A DNA stretch of 64,000 bases from Castor canadensis (Eukaryota; Chordata; Mammalia; Rodentia; Castoridae): positions 59,118,501 through 59,182,500 of the forward strand of contig NC_133394.1 of assembly GCF_047511655.1 (NCBI RefSeq), written 5' to 3'. The notes under the pieces were generated by a model. It saw only the letters and a program-made list of their open reading frames with translations. It was not told the DNA's origin and made no database searches. Within the stretch, counting starts at the first letter, position 1. The number at the start of each line of letters is the position of its first letter. Made by a program: the position numbers and the translations under genes. Positions 23,731 through 36,301 of this stretch are shown piece after piece.

Positions 23731-24129
23731 ATTAATTGCACCAGTAGAAATAGATATGTAAAGGATATAGATATCTATACAGATTTATAGAGGAAATGAA
23801 AGCTCAAAATGCTATATATTCCTAGGGTTTTATATATTATTTCATATATGTAGGATTCATTTAAAAATAAATTTAATGTGCTAACAAATAAATGAATAAA
23901 TTTAATTCTGTAGCAGTTAATGTAACTGAATATATAGAGAACTTTTATGGAGAAAAATTGAGGTCAATAAATGGCAAGAACTAGTAATAGTACTGGATGG
24001 AAGCAAGTGGCCCCAATTTGGTACCCTTAACTACAGGTGAGAGTCACACACAAAGTATGATTTTCTTGGGGATGGAATCAATCTCACACTGTGTGAATAC
24101 ATATTGCCTCAGTCACATACTAATAGATG

Positions 24130-24437
24130 CTGAAAAGTCCCATGATTTGCTGCCTGAAAGCTGGAGACTAGATGAAGTCTGGTTAATTCATTCTGAGACA
24201 GAAGGCCTAGGAACCAGGGAGCCATTGTTGTAAATTGCAGTCTGAGAGAAAAGACGAGATGAGATGGGATGACCCATCTCAGTGAGTTGGATGATAATCA
24301 TCCATGATGGGGAGCACAATCTACTTCACTGAATACACCAATTCATATGTAATGCCATTCAGAAATATCCTCTCAGACACAACCCAGAAATGATATTTGA
24401 TCTGGCCTAGTCAAGATGACATAAAATTAACCATCAC
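24130..24437 (-). repeat. Ancient repeat, right arm of an inverted pair
   Basis: Reads inward from 'gtgatggttaattttatgtc' on the minus strand (24437 downwards). The outermost ~38 bases pair with 23539-23577 at roughly 80% identity, and similarity continues for ~200 bases. An unrelated ~400-bp centre separates the arms. Confidence 0.6.
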
Positions 24438-24558
24438 ATTCTTTGACTTTCATGCTCAAATTCACGGCTGACTTTATGACATGTAGTCAGCCCTTGTGTA
24501 AAGTATGTGAAGAGATGATAGACATTCCAAGCCAGCCAAGAAATCAACTGTCTGGGTA

Positions 24559-24560
<2 letters not shown>

Positions 24561-24608
<48 letters not shown>
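24561..24608. repeat. (GT)n microsatellite
   Basis: About 24 uninterrupted GT units. Confidence 0.97.
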
Positions 24609-24609
<1 letters not shown>

Positions 24610-24740
24610 TGAGGGTTGAGAGTGGGTTGTAGCAAGTAAAAAGGAAGCAACTATATTGCAGATAGTAATTAAACAAAGCTAGCTTTAGCAGAATAGAACT
24701 CAAGTTATATAGTGTAATTTGGAATTAAAGAAATATTTTG

Positions 24741-24830
24741 GGCTAGGCTGTGGTGCAAGTAATAGAGCACCTGCCTAGCCAAGCACAAGTCTCTGATTTC
24801 AAAACCTAGGACCACAAAAAAAAAGAAAGA
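24741..24830 (+). repeat. ID-like SINE
   Basis: 'ggctgtggtgcaagtaatag', then 'agcacctgcctagccaag' and 'ctgatttcaaaacctaggac', then an A-rich tail. Confidence 0.8.
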
Positions 24831-26597
24831 AAAGAAACATATTTACATCAAAATACTTGCTAGGTTCAGTGCCTCTCTAATGGAGAGTCCCCACTGATGA
24901 GTTTCTACTGGGAAGTTTGGGTTTAACTGGAAAGCATAATATGATATCATTATAAGCCATTAATACTGATGGGTTGGTTTATTAACTAGTCACTGATTTG
25001 TCTTGGAGGATCTGATTGGCTCTGGAACATTTGGAAAGAAAATTGGGAATTAGATGTATTCCAGATAGGAGCAATTTGTGTATGTGGGGAGGAGGCAGAC
25101 CTACGGAGAATTCATTTGGAGCATCTAGACAAGATGGTTGCAACATGAGAAAATCTGATATCTAGAAGAGAAAGGGATTGGAGTAAAGAAAAGAAACTTT
25201 GTGGACAATAAAGATGAATGTCTAAGTGCCCACCCCTTGTAGAGATTCTTTTATAGACCTAACACCTTTTAAAACTCTTAAAGAAAGAAAGGGGCCCATG
25301 AGTGATGTAGGAACTGCTTTACATCTGTTAGAACTAAATAAAATGAAATAAAAATTTAAAAATCACAACACCAAAATTTAGGAGGAGAAAGGTTGTTGAA
25401 AAGCTATTATAGTTAAAAAATTTCTTTCTTCCTACTTGGAAGCTTTCCATCCATCTCTGCGTTTTAATTATATTAGTCATACCTATGTTATATAAGTACC
25501 CCCCCACTACCTCCCAGGCAAAACAATCATACACCTATTAATTGTCTAAAAATCACCATACACAAAATTTTCATTTTCTTATCAGTTTATTGTTATACAT
25601 ATGAGGTACCATGCAACTATCAGAATTGTATTCAGTTTTTTTTCTTTTAAAAAACTCAGAGAAAAAAAATGTTTCCAGTAATTTTCATTCAATGTGAATG
25701 ACAAGAATATTATAGCTATAAACATTGAAATAACCATTTCACTTCTTCCTGAGGAAGTTCCATATTTTAAGTATTGAAAAAGGGAATTTTATACAGAGCT
25801 AATTTTTAGTCATGTTATCTCTCATTCTTTTCTCATGTGTATTTATATTACTTTCAGAATAACATAATAATTAGTTGGAAATATAGTGTGGAAAGTATGC
25901 ATGTCCTCTAGAATTTGCTACTCTTTCCAAAACATATTGAGTGGTCAAAAATTCTTTCAAAGGTTTTAAACATTTATTGGTGAATTAGTAGATTTTGGTA
26001 CCATCTCTCTCCTTTTCTCCTTTCATTCTACAAGAATTGAACATGGTTTAACATTTACTTTAAGGATGAGCTGCTTACTTAACTCCTTTTACTTGGACAA
26101 AAGGATGCTATTAGTTACTTTATTTAGAACTTCATTTGTACATCTCATCTTTACATATATTAGGTGTCAGTTTTCTTTTATCAGCACAAACATTGTTGCC
26201 AAATGAAATGACACTGTGTGTAACTATTGGGGCCTGTTTTCACAATGTTTGATCTTCTTACAGTAGTTTTCTTAAATTAATGGAGTTGAATGACTCTGGT
26301 AACTTTCCTAGCATGTTTGGAATGTGCTCCTTCAAAAGAGGTGGCAGTTAGCATGGAGGCTGCCATATTTTCCCAAATGATTTTGCTGTTTTTAGTCAGG
26401 GATTTAAAAATTGGTTCTTTTCCAAATTCTGTCTGATAACTGTTTAAAATTTGTGTGATCATTGAGTACATTAAGTGCTTAAAAATTTAATTGACAATTA
26501 TAATACACATTAAAAAATTTGTAGTAAGTGGAAGAATTTCACAGTTTGTTTTCTAATTAGTAAATAATTGATAGAGTTCACTTTTAAATTCAGATTT
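24831..26597. other. Unassigned AT-rich intergenic sequence
   Basis: No ORF with recognisable homology and no assigned repeat. Confidence 0.5.
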
Positions 26598-26785
26598 TGC
26601 AAAGCAGGCGCTCTATCTCTTGAGCAGTACCTCCAGTCCATTTTGCTGTGGTTATTTTTGAGATGGGGGGCAGGGTCTCATGAACTATTTGCCCAGGCTG
26701 GCTTTGAACTGTGATCCTCCAGATCTCAGCCTCCCAAGTAGCTAGGATTATAGTAGGCACAAGCCACTAGCACCTGGCTCATATA
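26598..26785 (-). repeat. B1+tRNA fusion SINE
   Basis: Reverse complement of the fusion: the tRNA-type part first ('gcaggcgctctatctcttga'), then the B1-like part ('gcccaggctggctttgaact', 'agcctcccaagtagctagga', 'ggcacaagccactagcacc'). Confidence 0.88.
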
Positions 26786-28008
26786 TTTTTTTCAAATCAT
26801 AACTTTGAGAATATTTTATAAATGCTTATATAATTATAGCAAGAAATGTATTCACTACTTAAATTTTTGTATGTGTAAGTACATTAAAAGTGAAGTAAAT
26901 ACTAATACAAGAAAATAAGTATGATTTATTGTATTCTTTTTTCAAAAGTTTATCAATCATATTTTTTCATTAAAAATATAAGTGTAAATATATTTTAAGA
27001 ACTATGCCTTGCTCATCTTTGACCTTTCTGCATTTAATTTAGTAGGTAATCCATCAATTTAACAATGTTCTGTTATCTTCCATGAGAGTGATGTATGAAA
27101 TATTCTCAAAAATGGATCTCTAGCATGCCTATTTTTTCTGTCTTGTATCAAAAGTATAATTTCAAATATCAAGTTACAAATCCAAGATATTAATTTGTTG
27201 AATTACCCAGAAAATGAAGTTTTTCAACAATTTAAATGTACATAGCCTAAACACAGCATCTAGGGAGACTGCCTCTAGTTTTCATTTAGTATGTTTTGTT
27301 CTGGGGACATCAAAAAGGAAGCTATTCATGTTTAAAAGTCAACCTGTTTCTGGAGATGACACATATCTCCAACTTTATTTATGCATTTCTGCAGAACCAG
27401 AGAGGACTACTAGAATAGATTTACAGTTTACAGCAAGTGGACATGACGTTCTGAACGACATACCTTTAAACTCCTATCATGTCTCCCTCTTAGAGAATTT
27501 ACCGAGCACACTTACATTATTATTTACTGTTTTGGTGTACTCTGTGTGTTTCTATTTACTAACCAATAGGTTTACCATATATATTTCAATATGACAGTTA
27601 CATTATGATGAAACAGTTAGAAATTTTTACATAAATGCACTAGACTATATATATGAAAGGATACTTTTTCTTGCTGTAGTACTTATCTTTTTGATGCAGG
27701 TAAAACTCATATATATATAACTTTTCCACTCTCTGATCTAGCAAAAATTATGATTTATAATTCTTTCTAAATGCTTCAGTGGATTTAAATTTTGGCAGAC
27801 ATTTTTTTCATGAGTTGTATGTTTTTGGAATTTTATGTTACATTGTGATGTTTATTTTGGTTCTTGTTTTTGTAGGATACTTTATAGCATCAAAGAATAA
27901 GAAAACATTGTACAGGCAAACAGTGGTCTAAAAATCTACAGAGACACAATCTTAGTTGATACATAAAAGTGTAAATATCACTGTGAAATGAAACAGTTCT
28001 GCATTTTG
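26786..28008. other. Region downstream of NDST3, no gene recognised
   Basis: AT-rich. A plus-strand open frame of 126 codons (27214-27594) has no recognised motif apart from a hydrophobic stretch near its end, and its composition is like its surroundings; I do not call it a gene. Confidence 0.5.
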
Positions 28009-28295
28009 TTTATTATTTATGTCGATTGCTATGACTTCCACATGAATGCACAGTAGTCTACAATAATCCCACAGGCGCAGATATGGGTTAAGAGGAAGGC
28101 CATAGGCCTCAAGGCTTGTAACAGACACCATTGTTCCTAAGCAGTCACATGCCAGCACATGGAAAGAACTTTGTTCTTTTTTTCTTGTATGAAGAGGTAT
28201 ATTTTTTTGACAGCCTTTTCATAGCTTCTGGAAGCTTTGGAAAGGTGACTGTTAGTATATGGAAGGTGGATTCTTGGGAAGCTTTTTTCTCAGTG
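28009..28295 (-). other. NDST3: Putative NDST3 3'UTR start, candidate AATAAA
   Basis: Sequence directly downstream of the NDST3 stop. On the minus strand the first canonical AATAAA I see lies at 28009-28014, giving a short 3'UTR of ~290 nt. Other AATAAA-like sites exist further down, so the true end is unknown. Confidence 0.3.
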
Positions 28296-28415
28296 CTATC
28301 TCACTTTCTGCAGCTCTTGTCTTAGCCAGGATGGCAGAGGCTGTCCCAGTTTGTGCAGCAGCTTTGAGAGCTCCACGTTGTGATCTTGGTAGTAGCTTGA
28401 CAAAAAGGCTCTGCT
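28296..28415 (-). CDS. NDST3: NDST3 last coding exon with native stop codon
   Basis: 120 nt, 39 codons plus TAG (28296-28298). The acceptor is ...CCCCACTCAG. It reads [20 protein letters not shown], then [19 protein letters not shown], ending exactly at the family C-terminus. 'YYQDHN' has Gln where NDST1/3/4 have Arg (consistent with CpG decay CGA to CAA), and 'SRAF' has Ala for Thr. The reading frame is open. Confidence 0.94.
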   Translation of the reverse strand, partial: SRAFLSSYYQDHNVELSKLLHKLGQPLPSWLRQELQKVR

Positions 28416-29539
28416 CTGAGTGGGGAGGAAGAGATAAAAGAACATTTAACTTTGTTTATTGAAGTATAGTCCATATCCTTTGATCATGCTTAAATAAGTA
28501 TCAGGTACACCAGGTCTAGATTAAAATTTATATTAAGCATGTGGATTACTGATTCAGCACATCATACAATGTCTTGTTGATAGTCTTGAGGTGGGGTACT
28601 GGCATTTCTCTGTACTAGGAGGTGAGATGAGCAGAGTGCTGTCACCTACTCTAATCCATCCTACACATTTGTAGTTCCATCACAAATGGAAAAAGGAGCC
28701 TCTGTGGAGGTTCTTTTATTTTTGCCCTCTCTCTTGATGCTATCTGCACAAAATCAGCCACTTCACACCTCTTTAAAAAATTTTTTGTTAGCATAAATTA
28801 ATTGTACAAAGGGGTTTCATTGTGATATTTATGAAATACATATAATCTTCTTTGATCAAGTTTACTCCATCTGTATTAGTCTTTCTTAACCACTTTCCAT
28901 CTTCCTGCTCCTTTTACTAAAGTATGTATACATAGTACCTTGTTGAGAGATCTAGAATCTATATCCTGAAACGTTGTATTTTTCTCATCTATCTCTACCA
29001 ACAAATTTTGTGTAATATCTCAGTATGTTTGTTAGACAAGAGTAAAATAAAATGCTAAGAAAGACATTCTTTAGAGTCTTCTAAGCATTTTAGCTTTAAT
29101 AAATATATAGGCAGATCTTTGATATAAAATTATACATTTTATATTGCTTTCTTGAAATACTCTAGAAATAATCTTTTGATTTCTCTTTAATGTATTAGGA
29201 TTGTTTTCATTGTATTCTGAAGGTGTATTTGACAATTAACCAAAACCAAATAAAATTAGAGTGTTGATGATATAGTTTCTTTATCAATACAACAGAATCT
29301 CCCCTTCACCATACCTTCTATGCAGAATTTAATTGTGAACTTATTGAATTTAGACCCTTGTCTCTCAGGCCTGGCTTGGCACAACAAATGATCCTGAAGG
29401 TGTTGTTAGATAAGAGTTTTCAAATAAATTCAGGTTACCTGAGGATTCTAAGACCACCTCAAGATTGTCAGTTAACATGAAATATTAAACATTGCGGAAA
29501 AAATCCCAAATATTTTAAATTTCTGAGTTCTAAAGGTAG

Positions 29540-29570
<31 letters not shown>

Positions 29571-32500
29571 TATAGTATAATATATATAGTAGAATAATAA
29601 TAATAATAATCTTGGATTCTTACATTCAAAATTATATACTAAATAGACTGATTATGAAATAAAATATGAATAAATCTTACTGTATGTGAAATAAGCATTA
29701 AAGTCAAAATACAGGTTGTTCAAACTGAGAAAACTATAGTGTTAAGTGCTTGCAATATCACCATTCTAAACAGAATAAACACAGAGTGCTGATACTGCAG
29801 TATACATATCTCCATTCCTTAAAGCCTCAATCATCTGCTAGGATGTTAGAGAAATACATTAACTCCTTCATCTTAATAGCATAGTAACAGTTCAAAGCTT
29901 AGTGTATTATGTCAGCAATTAACATTATTATCCATGCTATACTTATACTACAGAGTGATTTAGCAGTGAAAAAAAAAAGAGAGAAATCTTTTGGTCTTAT
30001 TTGCAGTTTTTAGTTGACATATTTCCTGTCTTGTTTTCAATGAACATTTTTAGTGACAAAATTTCTGTGCAAGCTGGGTGTTGGTAGCTCACTTCTATAA
30101 TCCTAGCTACTTAGAAAGTAGAGATCAGGAGGATTGTGGTTCAAAGCCAGCTTAGGCAAATAGTTCGTAAAACCATATCTCAAAAAAGCACATAGTCCTC
30201 CCCAATAAAAAGGGTTAGTGGCTCAAGTGATAGAGCGCCTGCCTGGCAAGTGTCCTGATTTCAAACCCCAGTATCCAAAAAAAGTATTCTGTGCAGGTGT
30301 CATTCTTTTTGTAGTGATATGTTACCTTTTGGTTTTGATTCACAATTGCAAGTTCTTTTACTTTATTTTATTCTTGCAATATGTAATAATATGTAATTGG
30401 AAAAATCAAGAAAAGCAACTTAGATTATTGAATTCAAATGTCACTTAATTTTTAGAAGGGCCGAATTTTGACTTTAATCACTTTTCTAAGAAAATATATG
30501 TGATTTTATCATTTTGTACATTTAGTTTGTATTTTTTAAGCTCTATACTTACATTAGAATCCATTGGAGGATATTTTCTTCCTTTACTCTTTCCAAGGCA
30601 TTTTGTTTTACCTTCTTCCAATAACTGACACCAGAAGGCTTTATGAGAATCAAATCTAAAAAAAAAAAAGAAACCCTCCCAAACCCAAAGAGTATTTTTC
30701 AAGCAGTTTTTAAGATTTATTGACCAACAACATAAATATATGAATTCGGATATTAATCTACAGCTAGGGGAACTGGAATTTTTTTTACTATATCCCTTTG
30801 CAGAAAGTCTTTTGGCATATCTCTGAAATCTCAGTCCATCTGTCATATTTGTGAGTTTGCCAGATTCTTAATAGAAAAAATTTCAGCAGAAGATACCCTA
30901 TTAATAGAAATTAATAAGACTATCTCTTTCATCTGGAAGGAAAAATTGAGTTTTACATTCATTCTTTTCATTTATAGTACTTAAAAATGATGTATCAATC
31001 TTCATTCATGTCTGTGGATTTAGATTATACTTGTACTACTTAACCACAGGGTGATTTAAAAAAAAACATTCTGGTGTGCCATGCAGTGATTACTTTTAGG
31101 ATTCTCCAGCATAGTCAATGGTAGCATGTCAAATTTGCCTTTCAGTTTACCAAAGTATTTCATGTAACTCTCATTTGGGTCTTCATTTAGAGATTACTCT
31201 TAAGGAAATGGTGTGCAGAATTCCTTTCATTTTATAGCACTTAGTACAGTGTTTGGCTCTTGTGAATTTTCACTAAACATATGTTCAATAAAAAATAAAA
31301 GGGAAGAAAATGCTTGTTAAGTTTTACTTTTCTTGGACTATATACTTCCCCACTATTCTGGTCATGATTCAAGTTAGGCCTCCTGGCTCTAGATTCAGGG
31401 CCTTTTCTTCTTTATTGGTCTCTGGGTATGTTTTGTATTATTATTCATTGTAAGCAAAGCAGTAATTTCCATGTTTAAATATAAAAGTGAAAGCAACAGC
31501 AATGACAATTCTTTCATATTGCCTTTGTTATTCAATTAAAGAATTATCATTTCGAATTTTTTTTATTTGGTTTTTAGTTTGTACTACTCTGTATGCTACT
31601 TTCAATGTTTTGAAAAATTACATGAATAATTTTGGAAATGTAAATAAAAACACATTTAAATTAGCATAAGACCCTCAAATACCTGAGGAGAAAGTTAACA
31701 AAAAATATCTGCAAGATTAGTGCACTGAAAACTACAAAACATTCCTAAGAGCAAAGAAAATAGAAGGAGCTGTGTTATGTTCATAGATCTGAAGACTAAA
31801 TACTTTAAAAGTATCAACTTTCTCTAAATTTATCTAAAGTATCAACTCTTTCCAAATTTGTCTATAGTTTAATGTGATTTCAACCAAAACTCCAGTTGGC
31901 TCTTTTTTTCTTTTGTAGAAACTAAAAATGATTTAAATATATACAGGAAAATATAAAGAACCTAGAAAAGCTAAGACAATTTGAAATGATTTGAAAATGG
32001 TGAAGTTCGAAATCCTATATTACATACTTTCAAGATTTACTATCATGATACAGTATTCAAGTCTGTATTGTATTGGTATCAGAAAACCAATTGATCAATG
32101 GAACAAAAGAATCCAGAAATAGACTTATATAACGATTGGTCAACTGGTTAAAAAAACAGGTGCCAAGCTAATTCAATGGGAGATGATTAATTTTTTAGAA
32201 AAATTGCACTAGAAAAATTGAATATTTACATGGAAAAACAGAACATTTACCCTTACATCATGCTATATATAAATATTAACATGAAAGGGATTATTGACCT
32301 AAACCTAAGAGCTAAAACTGTAAAAATTTTGAAAGAAAACAGAGAAAAACCACATAGAAAATTTTCATGCCCTTGGATTAGGCAAAGATTTCTTAAAAGA
32401 TTTCTTCTAAAGATACTTAAGAAACCACAGACTGGAGGAAAATATATGCAAAACATATATCTCATAAGGGACTTGTACTAAGAAAATATAATTCAATCTA

Positions 32501-35500
32501 AAAGATGATAATACTAATAAAATTGAGTAAAATATTGAAACAGACACTTCAGCAAAGAATGAAAATGATCAATAAACCAATAAAATTTACTTCACATCAT
32601 GAGTATCAGTGAAATACAAATGAAAATGAAAATGAAATAGCACTCACTAGAATGACTGAATTTAAAGACTAATATCGAGTATTGGCAAAGGAATGGAACA
32701 AGTAGAATTGTCAAATCTTGTTTGTAGAAATTAAAAATATTACAGCCATTTTGTCAAATTTCTTTTAAATTTAAAAACATAATTAGATTATGACCCATTG
32801 GACCCATTTCTAGGTATTAACCCAAGGACAATAAGAAATACATGCCCACATAAAGATCTTTACACAAATGTTCATAGTAGCTTTTTTCATAATAGTCCCA
32901 AATGGAAACATTCTCTTCTGTCCATCTCTTGGTGAAAAGAATACTACTCAACATTAAAGGAGGACCAGCTGTTTATAGGTATAAAAACTTGGAGGAATCT
33001 CAAAAATATTGTGCTAAGTGAAAGAAAGGAGATAGTTGATATCAGATGCTGGGAGTAAGGGAAAAGGTTTGACTGCACAACAGCATGAGGAACCTCTTTG
33101 GACTAATACAAATGTTCTAAAACTTGATTGCAGTGGATATAGCTATATACATTAGTTAAAATTCATTGAACTGAGTAACTGTAATTGGTGAATTTTATTA
33201 AATGTAAAATTATATGTCAATAAAACATTTAAAGTTATAGTGTGATTTATAATGTGTGTGTATGGAGCCTATATGTAGCTAATGTTGTGGTGTTTATGAC
33301 TATAGCCTTTGGAAAGAATGTAAATTTATAACTGCCTCTGTCTTGCTTCAGTTACTAGACACAATAGGATGTATGCAAAGCATTTTCCTTATCATTATTA
33401 AAGCAACTGTGTAACACCATGACACAACATATTTTTTCATGCAGTTTATGTTCTTGTTTGAATCAATAAAACAGCTGCATGAATTAGTTTTGTAGTGAAG
33501 GTACAAAGAGGGCACTCCTGAGGGCATTATTATTTGAATTATGTATGAAAGCCTTTAGAAAATTCCAATGTAATAACATTTCTGGAAGTCTGTGTTGATG
33601 CAATATTTTTATTAACAGTTTGCTATCTGCACTTTCCACATGTGAATTCTGGCACGTTTTAGGTATTCATGTGATCAAAATTCAGAATTCGGACCAGCTA
33701 TTATTGTTTTGTTAAAATATACCTGCTGTAGATACATAACACATGTCCCATGTGTTAAAATGAGCAATCTTATGAGAGAAGGTTTTTCTAAGAAACATTG
33801 AATTTCACACACTAAAATTAAGAATAAAAAGAAAAATAGGCTCTTTTTCATCTCTGCTAATTGATTAGATATTATTATACAGTGCCTGTGTATGAGTGTG
33901 TGGCACTTAGTTCAAGTGTCTGCACGCATAAGTTCACAAGCAGTGGTGTGAGTGTGTCAGAGTAGAAAAGTGAGAAGAGAAATTATTGCACCTATTTTCC
34001 AGGTGCCCTAAGGCACTGAGTCTAGTTCCTCATAGAGAACAGTCACAGATACAAGGTGAAGGACTGCGGCTGATGAGGGGACTTGTGAGTTTGAAGACAT
34101 GAATAATATTAATTAAGAATCCAGGTGAAAAAAATCTGACAAATGATGGAGAAAGATCACTTCACACTTCACATCTGTTCAGAACATCAGCAATGTCCCT
34201 CTGAAGAATGACCTTAGGACCAATAAAATAGCCATAATGCCACTGAAGTCTGGTGGAACAGCAAAGAAACAGCCTTTTTATGTAGACACTGGCAGTCATG
34301 GTCCTAGCTGGGCCCCTCCTTTCAAGGTTTTTAGGAAGTAAATACTTTGAAAGAAGTATTATGTGCTGTGTAGTATTTCTCTTTATGACTTCCCTGTCTT
34401 GGTGGTAATGATATTTTCATTATGTCTCCAGAGTCATGCATATAATAGTTATTAATAGAATTTTATTAAATGGTATTAAACTTTATGGAATATAACCTGG
34501 GGTCATCTAGAAGTAACTAGAAGAGACGTGTGGGCAGGGGCACCTAGATTCTCCAAGGAGAATGGCAACCTTTAACCAGTGATATTTCTGTATTAATGAA
34601 AATGTGATTGACCTCAAGCAGATGAATACTAAAGAACATTCAGATAATACTTAAAAGGTCTGCGATGCCTTTAAATTGAAATAATATTTCCATGCCAAAA
34701 TAGTGCAGATAAATTTTAAAATCAAAATACATCCTTTTTGTTATTAATATAGGACAAAATAAGAACTTTTTCAGTTCTCTCCCAGCACCTATACTTTTAT
34801 GATTTAATGAATCATTTTAGCAATGCACATTTTATTCTTTTTTTTTCAATACTGGGGACTGAATTCAGGGCCTTGAGGATGCTAGGCAGGTAGTCATCTA
34901 CTTGAGCTGTGCCCCTAGCCCCAGATTTTATTCTTAGCATTTTTTTGCAGTACAATTTACATATCCTAATTTTCACTTATTGTAATTGTACAATTATGAT
35001 ACTTAGCAAATTTATCACCACAATCCATTTATAGAACATTTCCATCACCTAAAAATAATTACTAAAGCCTACTGTAGTCAATCTTTGCTGTCACCCCTGC
35101 CCCATGCTAGGTAAACACTTACCTTTTTGACTGTAAATTTGTCACTTATAGGCATTTTCTTTTTATTTTCTGGTATGGATATGCCAAATTAATCCATTTG
35201 CCAGTTGATGGAATTTGGATTGTTTCTTATATTTAGCTATCATGAATAATGCTGCTATGAACATTCACTTACTAGTTTTTTTATGTACTTAGGTTTGTAT
35301 TTATCTTGGGATTGATTCCTAGGAGTGGAGTTTAATTTTTAAGAAACTAAAAAAGTGCTTTCTAAAGTGGCCAGTATATGAGACTGCAATTTCTCCCTAT
35401 TCTTGTCAATATTTGGTATTATCTTTTGGGTTTATGGCCATTTGGATTTTCTTTTGGATAATAGCCATTCCAATGGGTACATAGTGGTATCTGAAAATGG

Positions 35501-36242
35501 TTTTAATTTGCATATCTCTATGATTACACATTTATTTGCAAAGTGATATTTAGTGTGTCAGTGTGTCTAGAGATGGATTATGTCTTTAATAAAGTCTGAT
35601 ACTACTTTAAAAACTCATTTTAACATTCCAGCTTTTAAAAGGAAGCATTTCTTGTTGATATAGTATTCATTAGGAAAAACAATATTGATTTTCTGTGGTT
35701 CTAACATCTTATGCCAATGGGAATTGCTTCACAGATTGGCAGTGCAGGTTCCAGAAATAACTGATTGATATTCAATTCTGCCTCCTCAACTTATTTGTTG
35801 AGTGACTTTTGGCTTGAGTTTTCTGGTTTTTCTATCTGAAAAGGAAGTTACTAATGCCTACCATACAATGTTTTCATGGGGATGTATATGTGTACCTATA
35901 AAAATTTAATACATATAAATATATATTTATTTTGAAATGGTACAGCCACGTTAAAAATTTATTAAGAAATTGGAATAGATCTTTTTTCTTTTCAATGCAT
36001 TTTTAGGTGCTCTCTGTAGGTCATCCAGAGAAACAACAGACTTTATTTATTATGGCTACTATTTTTTGCTACTAAAATGTTTTAATATGGCAGATTTTTA
36101 CTAAAACTCATCAGCACTGGGTTGGAAAAGAATTCCTGGACAAAGGAAGTGATATTAGAAACAACTGAAGTCTTTCTGAACTTTGAAGCAGCTTTAGTCC
36201 TTTATGATTGAGCTAAGCCTCATCCATGAGACAAAATAAAAC

Positions 36243-36301
<59 letters not shown>

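Noticed and set aside
24434..24703. 89-codon minus-strand frame with (His-Thr)n
   Set aside because: The His-Thr run is a translation of the (GT)n microsatellite.
27214..27594. 126-codon plus-strand open frame
   Set aside because: AT-rich region, no recognisable domain, composition like its flanks, and no splice or promoter context; probably chance.
30218..30448. 76-codon frame with a hydrophobic stretch
   Set aside because: Begins inside the tRNA-type SINE and runs into intron sequence.
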